In this document: positions 1 to 5,331 of the stretch, in pieces
Layout of the letters: the number at the start of each line of letters is the position of its first letter
Numbering within the stretch: position 1 is the first letter of the stretch
NCBI GenBank assembly: GCA_017626625.1
Contig: JAGAIK010000194.1
Coordinates: 1-5,331 of the forward strand
DNA length: 5,331 nt
Origin: Roseburia sp.
GTDB taxonomy: Bacteria > Bacillota > Clostridia > Lachnospirales > Lachnospiraceae
Direction of reading: 5' to 3'
Notes under the pieces: model-generated
What the model was told of the DNA's origin: nothing
What the model saw: the letters and a program-made list of their open reading frames with translations, nothing else
The model's database searches: none
Program-made: the position numbers and the translations under genes

Positions 1-163
1 CTATGGGTTTAAAGGTCCACCCTTTCTCCTTAATGGCAATCTGGGTGCCCTCTCCGCAGTCAATCAAGAGGTTGCTGCCATTGTAGCGCATCATAGCCGC
101 CGTCAGCCAGCGGTGCGGCAGCGGCATCATCCCTCCGGTTCCTAAAAGACATACATCTAACAT
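1..163 (-). CDS. rnz: Ribonuclease Z, N-terminal 54 residues (partial, runs off the left edge)
   Basis: RNase Z is a metallo-beta-lactamase-fold endonuclease that cuts tRNA precursors at the discriminator base to make the mature 3' end. Translation from the ATG at 163-161 gives [16 protein letters not shown], then [25 protein letters not shown] in two readable blocks: LGTGG with a nearby arginine at residues 7-18, and [10 protein letters not shown] at 32-41. This is the typical RNase Z opening (LGTxxxxP...R...LIDCGEGTQ). The window ends just before the expected HxHxDH zinc-binding motif, so catalytic competence cannot be checked here. The start is supported by AAGGAG at 175-170, six bases upstream of the ATG. 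The gene lies 22 bases after the zinc-ribbon gene and is probably co-transcribed with it. Another member of the metallo-beta-lactamase superfamily is the only realistic alternative; the DCGEGTQ signature favours RNase Z. Confidence 0.88.
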   Translation of the reverse strand, partial: MLDVCLLGTGGMMPLPHRWLTAAMMRYNGSNLLIDCGEGTQIAIKEKGWTFKPI

Positions 164-185
164 GTACTTCTCCTTCTATCTTGCT

Positions 186-416
186 CTATACAAACTCTGT
201 CATTTTCTTTTCTTCCGGCGGTATCACAAAGGATTCCACCATTTTTTCATAGCAGGTCTCACAGATATCCATGCTGTGAATCATCCCGTCTTTTTTGTCC
301 GAAAAATATCCCCACTCTTTTCGTATCGCCAAAAAGGAGGTTTTATCCTTCCACTCTTCCGTACAAATCTCTCTGCCACAGCGGTTACAGTAAATGATTC
401 CGTTTTTTCTGCTCAT
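186..416 (-). CDS. Small putative zinc-ribbon protein of unknown function (76 aa)
   Basis: I do not recognise a named family. The protein has two CxxC knuckles, C10-C13 (YCNRCGREIC) and C52-C55 (ICETCYEK), spaced as in a four-cysteine zinc ribbon, with extra possible ligands C18 and H47. Between the knuckles is an aromatic stretch, EWGYFSDKKDG, at 34-44, and the tail is charged (PPEEKKMTEF). There is no signal peptide or membrane segment, so it should be cytoplasmic. The start is well supported: GGAGGA at 427-422 sits five bases before the ATG. It has its own likely promoter upstream and precedes rnz by 22 bases. Short ribbon proteins of this kind often bind nucleic acid or a protein partner, but that is only an inference here. 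The good ribosome binding site, intact cysteine pattern and operon position argue for a real gene. A 93-residue reading frame on the opposite strand (162-443) covers the same DNA, but I see no cysteine-ribbon-like order or recognisable domain in it. Confidence 0.82.
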   Translation of the reverse strand: MSRKNGIIYCNRCGREICTEEWKDKTSFLAIRKEWGYFSDKKDGMIHSMDICETCYEKMVESFVIPPEEKKMTEFV

Positions 417-454
417 TTTCTTCCTCCAACTATCTTTTTGTAATTTGCTCCCCT

Positions 455-483
455 ATTATACCGGGAATGCAAACCTGCATATA
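455..483 (-). promoter_or_regulatory. Probable sigma-A promoter for the zinc-ribbon/rnz unit
   Basis: On the minus strand a perfect -10 hexamer, TATAAT, lies at 460-455, about 40 bases upstream of the zinc-ribbon ATG and in the gap after the rimI stop codon. The hexamer 17 bases further upstream (TATATG, 483-478) is a poor -35, and there is no TG extension, so the call rests mainly on the -10 match and the intergenic position. A small inverted repeat (ATGCA / TGCAT, 467-480) lies in the spacer region. It may be an operator or chance. Read-through from rimI is also possible because no terminator is visible after rimI. Confidence 0.5.
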
Positions 484-490
484 GTGGAAA

Positions 491-928
491 TTACTGGCCA
501 TATATCATAATATAGGCATCTTCCTTTGGCAAATCATAAAAGCCTTTGCGGACGCCGCAGTTTTTAAAGCCGCTGCGCTCATAAAGCCTTACGGCGCTGT
601 CATTGGAAACTCTCACTTCCAGCACAATTCTGGCAACGGAACGACGTTCCGCCTCTTTTTTCATTTCCGTCAATAAAAGTCCGCCTACTCCACGCTGGCG
701 CTCCGTCGCCGCAACCGCCACATTCGTAATTTCTCCCTCGTCTAAGGAAAGATACATTCCGATATAGCCTAAGATTTTTCCTTCTTCCTCCGCCACCAGG
801 AAAATGGTGTTGCCAAGGTTTAATGCGTCCACAAACCCCTGATAGCTCCAGGGCTTTGAAAATATCTCCTGTTCGATTCTGCTGACAGACTGGGCATCTT
901 TTATCTGCATAGTTCTGACTGTAATCAT
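491..928 (-). CDS. rimI: Ribosomal protein S18-alanine N-acetyltransferase RimI (GNAT family)
   Basis: RimI transfers an acetyl group from acetyl-CoA to the N-terminal alanine of ribosomal protein S18; clostridial members may have wider N-terminal targets. The 145-residue length is typical. A single GNAT domain fills the protein: the acidic/aromatic front with the FSKPWS block (23-28), strand beta4 ITNVAV (67-72), the acetyl-CoA pyrophosphate-binding loop RQRGVG (77-82), LEVRVSN (103-109) and LYERSGF (115-121). E104 and Y116 line up with the general base and general acid reported for Salmonella RimI (E103/Y115), and the terminal FYDLPKEDA block (130-138) is also family-typical. The start ATG (928-926) is preceded by GAAGGA with nine bases of spacing. 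It lies 54 bases after tsaB, in the usual tsaE-tsaB-rimI order. TsaD, the common next gene, does not follow; the zinc-ribbon gene does. Confidence in the RimI name comes from motif and neighbourhood together. Confidence 0.92.
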   Translation of the reverse strand: MITVRTMQIKDAQSVSRIEQEIFSKPWSYQGFVDALNLGNTIFLVAEEEGKILGYIGMYLSLDEGEITNVAVAATERQRGVGGLLLTEMKKEAERRSVARIVLEVRVSNDSAVRLYERSGFKNCGVRKGFYDLPKEDAYIMIYGQ

Positions 929-982
929 ACCATTGTTTCCTTCTATTTTTATTCTAAGGCTTTGTAAAACTGCTTTGGATGC

Positions 983-1696
983 CTAGTTTCCTCCTGCTGC
1001 CATCTGTTCCTTGCGCTCCCGTTCCGCCTGGGAAAGCCGCAGATACTCCGGCTTATGGGCGGCTGCCGTCTCACACTGCCCTCTCCCAAAATACACCGCC
1101 CCCAATGCCGCCACTGCCCCGGCACGCTGCTTGTTTAAGTGGGGCGGCGCATAAGAATAGGGCACGCTGCAGTGCTCTTTGATGTATTCTGAGAAAACAG
1201 GCACTCCGTCCCCTAAAAATACCACAGGCATTCCTTTTTCATTGATGGTGTCCACAATTTCATCAATCCCTACGGCGCACTGCTCCCGGACCGCCTGCAT
1301 TTCATTGCCCGCAAAGGTATAAAGTCCGGTGTAGGTCTGGTTCCTCCTTGCGTCCATCAGTGGGCAGACCATGTCCCTGTGTCCTGCCAGATTGTACGCT
1401 AACGCATCCACCGTGGGAACGGAGACAATCGGTTTCTCCAATGCCAGCCCTAACCCCTTTGCAGTGGCAGAGCCAATTCGAAGCCCGGTGAAAGAGCCGG
1501 GACCTCCCGCTATGGCAATGGCGTCTATGGTCTGCAAATCCAGTTCTATCATTTCCGCCACTTCCTTTAGCATGGGCAAAAGCGTCTGGGAATGTGTCTT
1601 TTTGTAGTTTACAGTGTATTCTCCTAACAAATTATCGTCACAGACAATGGCAACGCTTGCCACTAATCCGGAGCTGTCTAACCCTAATATTTTCAT
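983..1696 (-). CDS. tsaB: tRNA t6A37 biosynthesis protein TsaB (YeaZ family)
   Basis: TsaB is the inactive paralogue of TsaD. It dimerises with TsaD and, together with TsaE, supports transfer of the threonylcarbamoyl group to A37 of ANN-decoding tRNAs in the cytoplasm. The 237 residues show the ASKHA-fold opening MKILGLDSS (1-9), the conserved THSQTLLP (34-41), the family signature GPGSFTGLRIG (65-75), MDARRNQTY (114-122), and the C-terminal PEYLRLSQAERE (217-228) usual in Firmicute TsaB. Length is normal for the family (roughly 220-240). TsaB lacks the metal-binding histidines of TsaD, and none in that arrangement are visible here, which separates it from TsaD. The ATG (1696-1694) overlaps the tsaE stop codon in an ATGA arrangement, suggesting translational coupling between the two subunits. 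The C-terminal tail is rich in charged residues and alanine/glycine (KEQMAAGGN) and is not obviously functional. Confidence 0.96.
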   Translation of the reverse strand: MKILGLDSSGLVASVAIVCDDNLLGEYTVNYKKTHSQTLLPMLKEVAEMIELDLQTIDAIAIAGGPGSFTGLRIGSATAKGLGLALEKPIVSVPTVDALAYNLAGHRDMVCPLMDARRNQTYTGLYTFAGNEMQAVREQCAVGIDEIVDTINEKGMPVVFLGDGVPVFSEYIKEHCSVPYSYAPPHLNKQRAGAVAALGAVYFGRGQCETAAAHKPEYLRLSQAERERKEQMAAGGN

Positions 1697-2151
1697 TTTT
1701 CCGTTCCATGCTCCTTTATGATGATTTTCCGGTAATCAAAGCCTTTTTCCAGGTTCTTTTCTATGGTGACGTCAAAGCGCTCCTGGGGCAGGATTTCCTC
1801 AATAAGGTTCGCCCACTCCACCATGCAGAGTCCTTCCCCGTAAAAATAATCCTCGTAGCCGATTTCGTCCATTTCCTCAATATCACCGATACGGTAGACA
1901 TCAAAATGGTAAAAGGGCATTCTGCCTTCCTCGTAGACCTGTACGATGGTAAAGGTGGGACTGCAGATGGGTTCACGGATGCCAAGCCCCTCTGCGATTC
2001 CCTGGGTAAAGACGGTCTTTCCCACGCCTAAGTCTCCCACCAGCGTATACAAGTCCCCGGGCTTTGCATCAGTGCCTATTTTTTGCCCCAACGCCCTTGT
2101 TTCCTCCGGCGACCAGGTTTCATAAATCATTTCCTTCATCGTTTCCCTCAT
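1693..2151 (-). CDS. tsaE: tRNA t6A37 biosynthesis ATPase TsaE (YjeE family)
   Basis: TsaE is the small P-loop ATPase that binds the TsaB-TsaD dimer and enables multiple rounds of t6A synthesis. Counting from the ATG at 2151 (152 aa), the Walker A motif is GDLGVGKT (39-46), the switch-like SPTFT is at 64-68, HFDVYR at 82-87, and the VEWAN block at 111-115. D84 and E112 match the acidic residues known to matter in E. coli TsaE (HxDxYR and VEW). I chose this start because GGGAGG (2167-2162) lies ten bases upstream and the resulting length is usual for the family. An in-frame ATG at 2205 would add 18 residues (MCLHRCRK...) that do not look like TsaE and has a purine run only about two bases upstream. 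ATGs at 2139 and 2130 are also possible but have weaker sites. The stop overlaps the tsaB start by four bases. Confidence 0.95.
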   Translation of the reverse strand: MRETMKEMIYETWSPEETRALGQKIGTDAKPGDLYTLVGDLGVGKTVFTQGIAEGLGIREPICSPTFTIVQVYEEGRMPFYHFDVYRIGDIEEMDEIGYEDYFYGEGLCMVEWANLIEEILPQERFDVTIEKNLEKGFDYRKIIIKEHGTEK

Positions 2152-2157
2152 TTCCAG

Positions 2158-2192
2158 GCTGCCTCCCTGCGTATCTTCAGGTTTGCGGCAGC
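2158..2192 (-). promoter_or_regulatory. Possible hairpin covering the tsaE ribosome binding site
   Basis: In the RNA sense, GCTGCC (2192-2187) can pair with GGCAGC (2163-2158), and inside it CCTG can pair with CAGG, giving a two-part stem with an asymmetric internal loop. The Shine-Dalgarno GGGAGG (2167-2162) for the chosen tsaE start is partly inside the outer stem. If it forms, it could lower tsaE initiation unless ribosomes finishing the upstream membrane-protein gene (stop at 2213) open it. There is no run of T after it, so it is not a terminator. Pairing is seen by eye only; folding energy was not computed. Confidence 0.3.
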
Positions 2193-2212
2193 GGTGCAGA
2201 CACATTTCCCCT

Positions 2213-2713
2213 TTATGCTTTCATTTTCAGCCGGTATTTCGGCAGCTTCCTGCCTGCTAACTTTGCCAGCTCCCCATAGGCATCCCCTAACTGCTCTCTC
2301 GGTATCACGTAGGCGTTGATACGGCTGCTGTAAACCAGCACATTGCTCTTTGTGGCAACCATCTTATAAATCTGCTCCCAGGGCAGGTTTGCGCTTTCTT
2401 CCTTTTGGGATACGGTAAAGCCGTCCTCCCCCACGGAGAAATGCAGCGGGTACTTAAGCACCTCCGAAACTGCGATATTATGCTTTGAACGCACATAAAG
2501 CGTCATCGGCAGATACACCAGAAGCAAAATTCCAAAAACGAAGTACAGTGCAGTCCTTGCCGCCGATACTTCGCCAAAGGTACTCACCCCCATGGCAAAG
2601 GCAAAGATACTGACCGCAACGGAAAACCAGCCCTGAAATCCGGTATATGTCTGGTACAGATTAAAACGATACATGTCTTTTGTTGTCAATGTAATATCAA
2701 ATTTTATCGGCAT
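2213..2713 (-). CDS. YcxB-like two-helix membrane protein, function unknown
   Basis: The 166-residue protein has a short N-terminal region rich in beta-type sequence (KFDITLTTKDMYRF, 4-17), two hydrophobic helices at about 28-47 (GWFSVAVSIFAFAMG...) and 55-74 (ALYFVFGILLLVYLP...), and a soluble C-terminal half. The C-terminal half resembles the YcxB-like domain: a start such as YPLHFSVGEDGFTVS (88-102), then LPWEQIYKMVATKSNVLVY (110-128) and the closing AYVIPREQL (134-142). The order of a hydrophobic hairpin followed by a PH-like beta domain with W..I.K and YxIP is what family members show; their role is not established. The ATG is preceded by AAAGGAG with ten bases of spacing. It is the first gene after the ribU terminator and appears to be transcribed with tsaE-tsaB-rimI from the extended -10 promoter upstream. 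No functional link to t6A synthesis is visible beyond co-location. Confidence 0.85.
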   Translation of the reverse strand: MPIKFDITLTTKDMYRFNLYQTYTGFQGWFSVAVSIFAFAMGVSTFGEVSAARTALYFVFGILLLVYLPMTLYVRSKHNIAVSEVLKYPLHFSVGEDGFTVSQKEESANLPWEQIYKMVATKSNVLVYSSRINAYVIPREQLGDAYGELAKLAGRKLPKYRLKMKA

Positions 2714-2755
2714 TGCCGTATCTCTCCTTTTCGTTTCACTTTTTAATCAGATTAC

Positions 2756-2784
2756 AGTATAGCATTTTTCACAAAAAAAGAAAA
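2756..2784 (-). promoter_or_regulatory. Extended -10 promoter for the ycxB-like/tsaE/tsaB/rimI operon
   Basis: On the minus strand TGCTATACT gives a TGn extension (2764-2762) and a -10 hexamer TATACT (2761-2756), one mismatch from consensus. Transcription would begin near 2749, leaving a leader of about 35 bases with the AAAGGAG ribosome binding site. With 17-base spacing the -35 (TTTTCT, 2784-2779) is poor and falls within the T-tract and lower stem of the preceding terminator, so activity would depend on the extended -10. The A/T-rich flank could act as an UP-like element, which is speculative. Confidence 0.62.
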
Positions 2785-2808
2785 GACGCTTTCTCATTGC
2801 GTCTTTTC
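2773..2808 (-). terminator. Intrinsic terminator of the tex-ribU unit
   Basis: A perfect 10-base-pair stem, GAAAAGACGC (2808-2799 in transcript sense) with GCGTCTTTTC (2789-2780), encloses a nine-base loop and is followed at once by seven T residues (2779-2773) on the minus strand. It begins ten bases after the ribU stop codon. The plus-strand side lacks a T-tract, so termination should be one-directional. Confidence 0.93.
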
Positions 2809-2818
2809 CTGTCTGCTC

Positions 2819-3430
2819 TTATCGGTTCGTTCCCTTTAAAATGGGGGAAATGTGTTTATAAACCAGGAACGTAATCACTACGGAAAACAGTCCTTTTACC
2901 AGCGTGAAGGGCATATTAAAATATATCAGACACTGCAGCATGTTTTCCACGGAGGGAAGTATTTTCTGGTACGCCGCAAATACGACATCTTCCGGCACCA
3001 TTAATCTGTAATATGCCGGATATACCAGATAATAATTGGAAACAACGCTGAACAACGCCATAATCACAGCCCCGAGCAGGGAGCCAATCAGTGCGTTTTT
3101 TCTTGTTTTTTTGTGTTTGTAAATCAGTCCTGCCGGAAGCACGAATGCTGCACCTAAGATAAAATTAGATAACTCTCCCACGCCTCCGGTGGTGGAAATA
3201 AATAAATGCAGCAGATTTTTCACCAGGCAGACTGTCACGCCGCACACAGGTCCCATGGCGAAGGCGCCGATAAGCGCCGGAAGCTCCGATAAATCCATCT
3301 TAATAAATTCCGGCATGATAAAGGGGACGGAGAACTCTATGAACATCAAAATAAATGCAATGGCAGAAAGCATTGCCGTCACCGTCACGTATCTCACATT
3401 CACTTTTGTCTTTGTTTTTCCTGTATCCAT
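2819..3430 (-). CDS. ribU: Riboflavin ECF transporter substrate-binding S component RibU
   Basis: RibU is the membrane S component that binds riboflavin and docks on the shared ECF module (EcfT plus two EcfA ATPases, encoded elsewhere) for uptake. The 203-residue protein is strongly hydrophobic with about six membrane helices (near 14-35, 48-70, 85-104, 113-137, 165-180 and 180-193). Family-typical blocks are KMDLSELPALIGAFAMGPVCG (44-64, split here as KMDLSELPAL and IGAFAMGPVCG), VKNLLHLF (70-77), and TTGGVGELSNF (80-90). A19-x3-A23 in helix 1 fits the AxxxA contact motif with EcfT. Length is usual for RibU. The ATG follows AAAGGA closely, with GAGG a little further upstream; the 40-base gap from tex holds no room for an FMN riboswitch and no convincing promoter, so it is probably co-transcribed with tex. 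Substrate assignment is from sequence pattern; another flavin- or vitamin-specific S component is the alternative. Confidence 0.86.
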   Translation of the reverse strand: MDTGKTKTKVNVRYVTVTAMLSAIAFILMFIEFSVPFIMPEFIKMDLSELPALIGAFAMGPVCGVTVCLVKNLLHLFISTTGGVGELSNFILGAAFVLPAGLIYKHKKTRKNALIGSLLGAVIMALFSVVSNYYLVYPAYYRLMVPEDVVFAAYQKILPSVENMLQCLIYFNMPFTLVKGLFSVVITFLVYKHISPILKGTNR

Positions 3431-3470
3431 TTCTTCCTTTACCTCGAATCATTTTTTATTTTCAGCAAAA

Positions 3471-5331
3471 TTACTGTTTCATGGTAAGCTGGATTCGCTG
3501 TTTCTTTAAATCCACGCTCATAACTTTTACTTCCACGATATCGCCGACGCTGACCACCTCCAACGGATGTTTAATAAATTTATCACTCATCTGGGAGATA
3601 TGTACCAGCCCGTCCTGGTGAACGCCGATATCTACGAAAGCGCCAAAGTCAATGACATTGCGCACCGTTCCCTTTAAGGTCATGCCCGGCGTCAAATCCT
3701 TCATTTCCAGCACATCGCTGCGGAGGATGGGCTTTGGCATATCTTCCCTTGGGTCACGCGCCGGTTTTTCCAGTTCCTTTACAATATCCTGCAGTGTCAG
3801 CTCACCCACGTTTAACTCTGCCGCCAGCTTTTTCACATCGGATATTTTCTTCGAGATACCGTCAAGCTTTCTGTTTTTAATATCCTCCGTGGTAAATCCC
3901 AATCGATCCAACAACTGTTTTGCAGCCTCATAGCTCTCCGGATGCACTCCGGTGGCGTCTAACGGGTTCTTCCCGTCGTTAATGCGCAGAAAGCCTGCAC
4001 ACTGCTCATAAGCCTTCGGTCCTAATTTTGCCACCTTAAGAAGCTGCGCACGGGTTTCAAATCTGCCGTTTTCCTCCCGGTATGCCACGATATTTTTTGC
4101 AATTGCCTTGCTGATGCCGGAAACGTATTCCAACAGGGAGGCGGAGGCGGTATTTAAGTCCACACCCACTTTATTGACGCAGTCCTCCACCACGCCGCCT
4201 AACGCCTCGCTGAGCTTTTTCTGGTTCATATCATGCTGATACTGCCCCACGCCGATGGATTTCGGGTCAATTTTCACCAACTCCGCTAAGGGGTCCTGCA
4301 GGCGCCTTGCCATTGACGCAGCGCTTCTTTGTCCCACGTCAAAATTGGGAAATTCCTCCGTTGCCAGCTTGCTGGCGGAATAAACGGACGCCCCCGCCTC
4401 GTTGACGATGATATACTGCACCTTGACCGGAATCTCTTTTAACAGCTCTACGATGACCTGTTCGGATTCCCTGGAGGCAGTTCCGTTTCCCAGGGAAATC
4501 AGGGTAATGTGGTACTTGGAAATCAGTTTCTTTAATACTGCCTTTGCCTCTTCCACCTTGTTCTGGGGCGCCGTAGGGTAAATAACGGTGGTGTCTAACA
4601 CCTTCCCGGTGGAATCTACCACTGCTAACTTACATCCGGTACGGAATGCCGGGTCCCAGCCTAACACCACCTGCCCTGCGATGGGGGGCTGCATTAAAAG
4701 CTGCTGTAGGTTTTTCCCGAACACTTTGATGGCGCCGTCCTCTGCCCGCTCCGTCAGGTCGCTGCGGATTTCACGCTCGATCGCCGGGGCGATTAAGCGG
4801 TCATAGGAATCTTCGATGACTTCTTTTAACACCGGGGTTGTCTCTTTATTTTCTTTGACGATGACCTGTTTTTCCAGATAACGGAGAATGTCCTCCACCG
4901 GAGCCTCCACTTTCACTGAGAGGAATTTCTCATTTTCCCCGCGGTTTAAAGCAAGAATCCGGTGTCCCGCCAGCTTTGCCACCGGCTCGTCAAACTCGTA
5001 ATACATCTCGTAAACGCTCTCCGCCTCCGGGTCTTTCGCCGTAGAAACCACACGTCCCTTTTTCACGGTCATGTCACGGATACGGGTGCGGTAATCCGCT
5101 TCATCGGAAATGCTCTCCGCAATGATATCCTTCGCTCCTGCGATGGCGTCCTCTGCCGTCTCCACTCCCTTTTCCGGGTCAATGAATTTCTCAACCTCCG
5201 CCGCTAAGGGCGTGTTTAGCATCTGTAAAGTAATGATGTTTGCCAACGGCTCTAAGCCTTTCTCCTTTGCGATGGTCGCTCTGGTACGGCGTTTCGGGTT
5301 GTAAGGACGGTAGAGGTCCTCCACCGCCACC
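3471..5331 (-). CDS. tex: Tex-family RNA-binding transcription accessory protein (partial, N-terminus beyond the right edge)
   Basis: Tex (YdcI/YhgF family) is a cytoplasmic nucleic-acid-binding protein thought to act on transcription complexes. The 620 codons seen cover the C-terminal part of a protein usually near 720 residues, so about 100 N-terminal residues lie outside. The first codon in frame here, a GTG at 5330, is an internal valine in VEDLYRPYNPKRRTRA, not a start. Numbering from that codon: a helical central region to about 215; a YqgF/RuvC-like domain at 220-345 beginning VVLGWDPAFRTGCKLAVVD; the conserved SIGVGQYQHDM (358-368); tandem helix-hairpin-helix segments at about 385-455 (including GISKAIAKNIVAYRE and LGPKAYEQCAGFLRI); and a C-terminal S1 RNA-binding domain at 548-617 (GTVRNVIDFGAFVDIG, GLVHISQMSD). 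It stops just after S1, as in compact family members. No frameshift or premature stop is seen. ribU follows after 40 bases. Confidence 0.97.
   Translation of the reverse strand, partial: VAVEDLYRPYNPKRRTRATIAKEKGLEPLANIITLQMLNTPLAAEVEKFIDPEKGVETAEDAIAGAKDIIAESISDEADYRTRIRDMTVKKGRVVSTAKDPEAESVYEMYYEFDEPVAKLAGHRILALNRGENEKFLSVKVEAPVEDILRYLEKQVIVKENKETTPVLKEVIEDSYDRLIAPAIEREIRSDLTERAEDGAIKVFGKNLQQLLMQPPIAGQVVLGWDPAFRTGCKLAVVDSTGKVLDTTVIYPTAPQNKVEEAKAVLKKLISKYHITLISLGNGTASRESEQVIVELLKEIPVKVQYIIVNEAGASVYSASKLATEEFPNFDVGQRSAASMARRLQDPLAELVKIDPKSIGVGQYQHDMNQKKLSEALGGVVEDCVNKVGVDLNTASASLLEYVSGISKAIAKNIVAYREENGRFETRAQLLKVAKLGPKAYEQCAGFLRINDGKNPLDATGVHPESYEAAKQLLDRLGFTTEDIKNRKLDGISKKISDVKKLAAELNVGELTLQDIVKELEKPARDPREDMPKPILRSDVLEMKDLTPGMTLKGTVRNVIDFGAFVDIGVHQDGLVHISQMSDKFIKHPLEVVSVGDIVEVKVMSVDLKKQRIQLTMKQ

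Noticed and set aside
162..443. Plus-strand 93-residue frame opposite the zinc-ribbon gene and the start of rnz
   Set aside because: It is antisense to two well-supported minus-strand starts, has no recognisable domain, and its phenylalanine/histidine-rich content is what the opposite strand of a lysine/glutamate-rich gene gives.
467..480. Inverted repeat after rimI as a terminator
   Set aside because: The arms are only five bases, with no T-tract following on the minus strand.
925..933. Two-codon reading frame ATG GTA TGA on the minus strand whose stop overlaps the rimI start
   Set aside because: GAAGGA is only four bases from the upstream ATG but nine from the rimI ATG, so rimI initiation is favoured. 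The tiny frame is probably chance.
929..982. Promoter between tsaB and rimI (TTTACA-like and A/T-rich stretch)
   Set aside because: No -10 hexamer is found at suitable spacing from the TTTACA, and the genes fit a single transcript.
1594..2031. Plus-strand 145-residue frame opposite tsaE and tsaB
   Set aside because: It lies antisense across the conserved TsaE Walker A region and the TsaE/TsaB junction, and contains no recognisable motif.
2064..2319. Two plus-strand frames across the membrane-protein/tsaE gap
   Set aside because: They are antisense to both genes, low in complexity (proline, phenylalanine, serine rich) and have no convincing ribosome binding site.
5328..5330. GTG at the right edge as the tex start codon
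   Set aside because: The sequence immediately after is the internal VEDLYRPY block of Tex, normally about 100 residues into the protein; the gene continues beyond the window.

Overview
The window reads as ordinary chromosomal core-genome DNA of a Gram-positive anaerobe in the Clostridia, most likely Lachnospiraceae or a close relative. That placement is an inference. It rests on the purine-rich AAGGAG/GGAGG ribosome binding sites, the compact same-strand operons, the ECF-type RibU vitamin transporter, and the Tex / TsaE-TsaB-RimI / RNase Z protein types. All eight protein genes lie on the minus strand, so transcription runs from position 5331 down to 1. No tRNA, rRNA, CRISPR, insertion sequence or prophage feature was seen, and no gap between genes exceeds about 105 bases.

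Right-hand unit (5331 to 2773): tex, a nucleic-acid-binding transcription accessory protein whose N-terminus is cut off by the window edge, is followed after 40 bases by ribU, the riboflavin-binding S component of an ECF transporter. A clear intrinsic terminator ends this unit 10 bases after the ribU stop codon.

Middle unit (about 2750 to 491): a new transcript appears to start from an extended -10 promoter placed directly against, and probably overlapping, the ribU terminator. It carries a small two-helix membrane protein of the YcxB-like type, then tsaE and tsaB (4-base overlap), then rimI. TsaE (ATPase) and TsaB (TsaD partner) belong to the machine that puts N6-threonylcarbamoyl-adenosine (t6A) on ANN-decoding tRNAs. 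RimI is the ribosomal-protein N-terminal acetyltransferase commonly encoded beside them. The catalytic subunit gene tsaD, often next to rimI, is not in this window.

Left-hand unit (about 450 to 1): a plausible promoter with a perfect TATAAT precedes a 76-residue protein with two CxxC pairs (putative zinc ribbon, function unknown). After 22 bases comes the start of rnz (RNase Z, tRNA 3'-end processing), cut by the left edge before its metal-binding HxHxDH motif. The left half is therefore themed on tRNA maturation and translation.

I did not find a convincing novel system. The points most worth a second look are the terminator/promoter overlap at 2756-2808, a possible hairpin over the tsaE ribosome binding site, the uncharacterised zinc-ribbon gene, and the uncharacterised membrane protein that leads the t6A operon.
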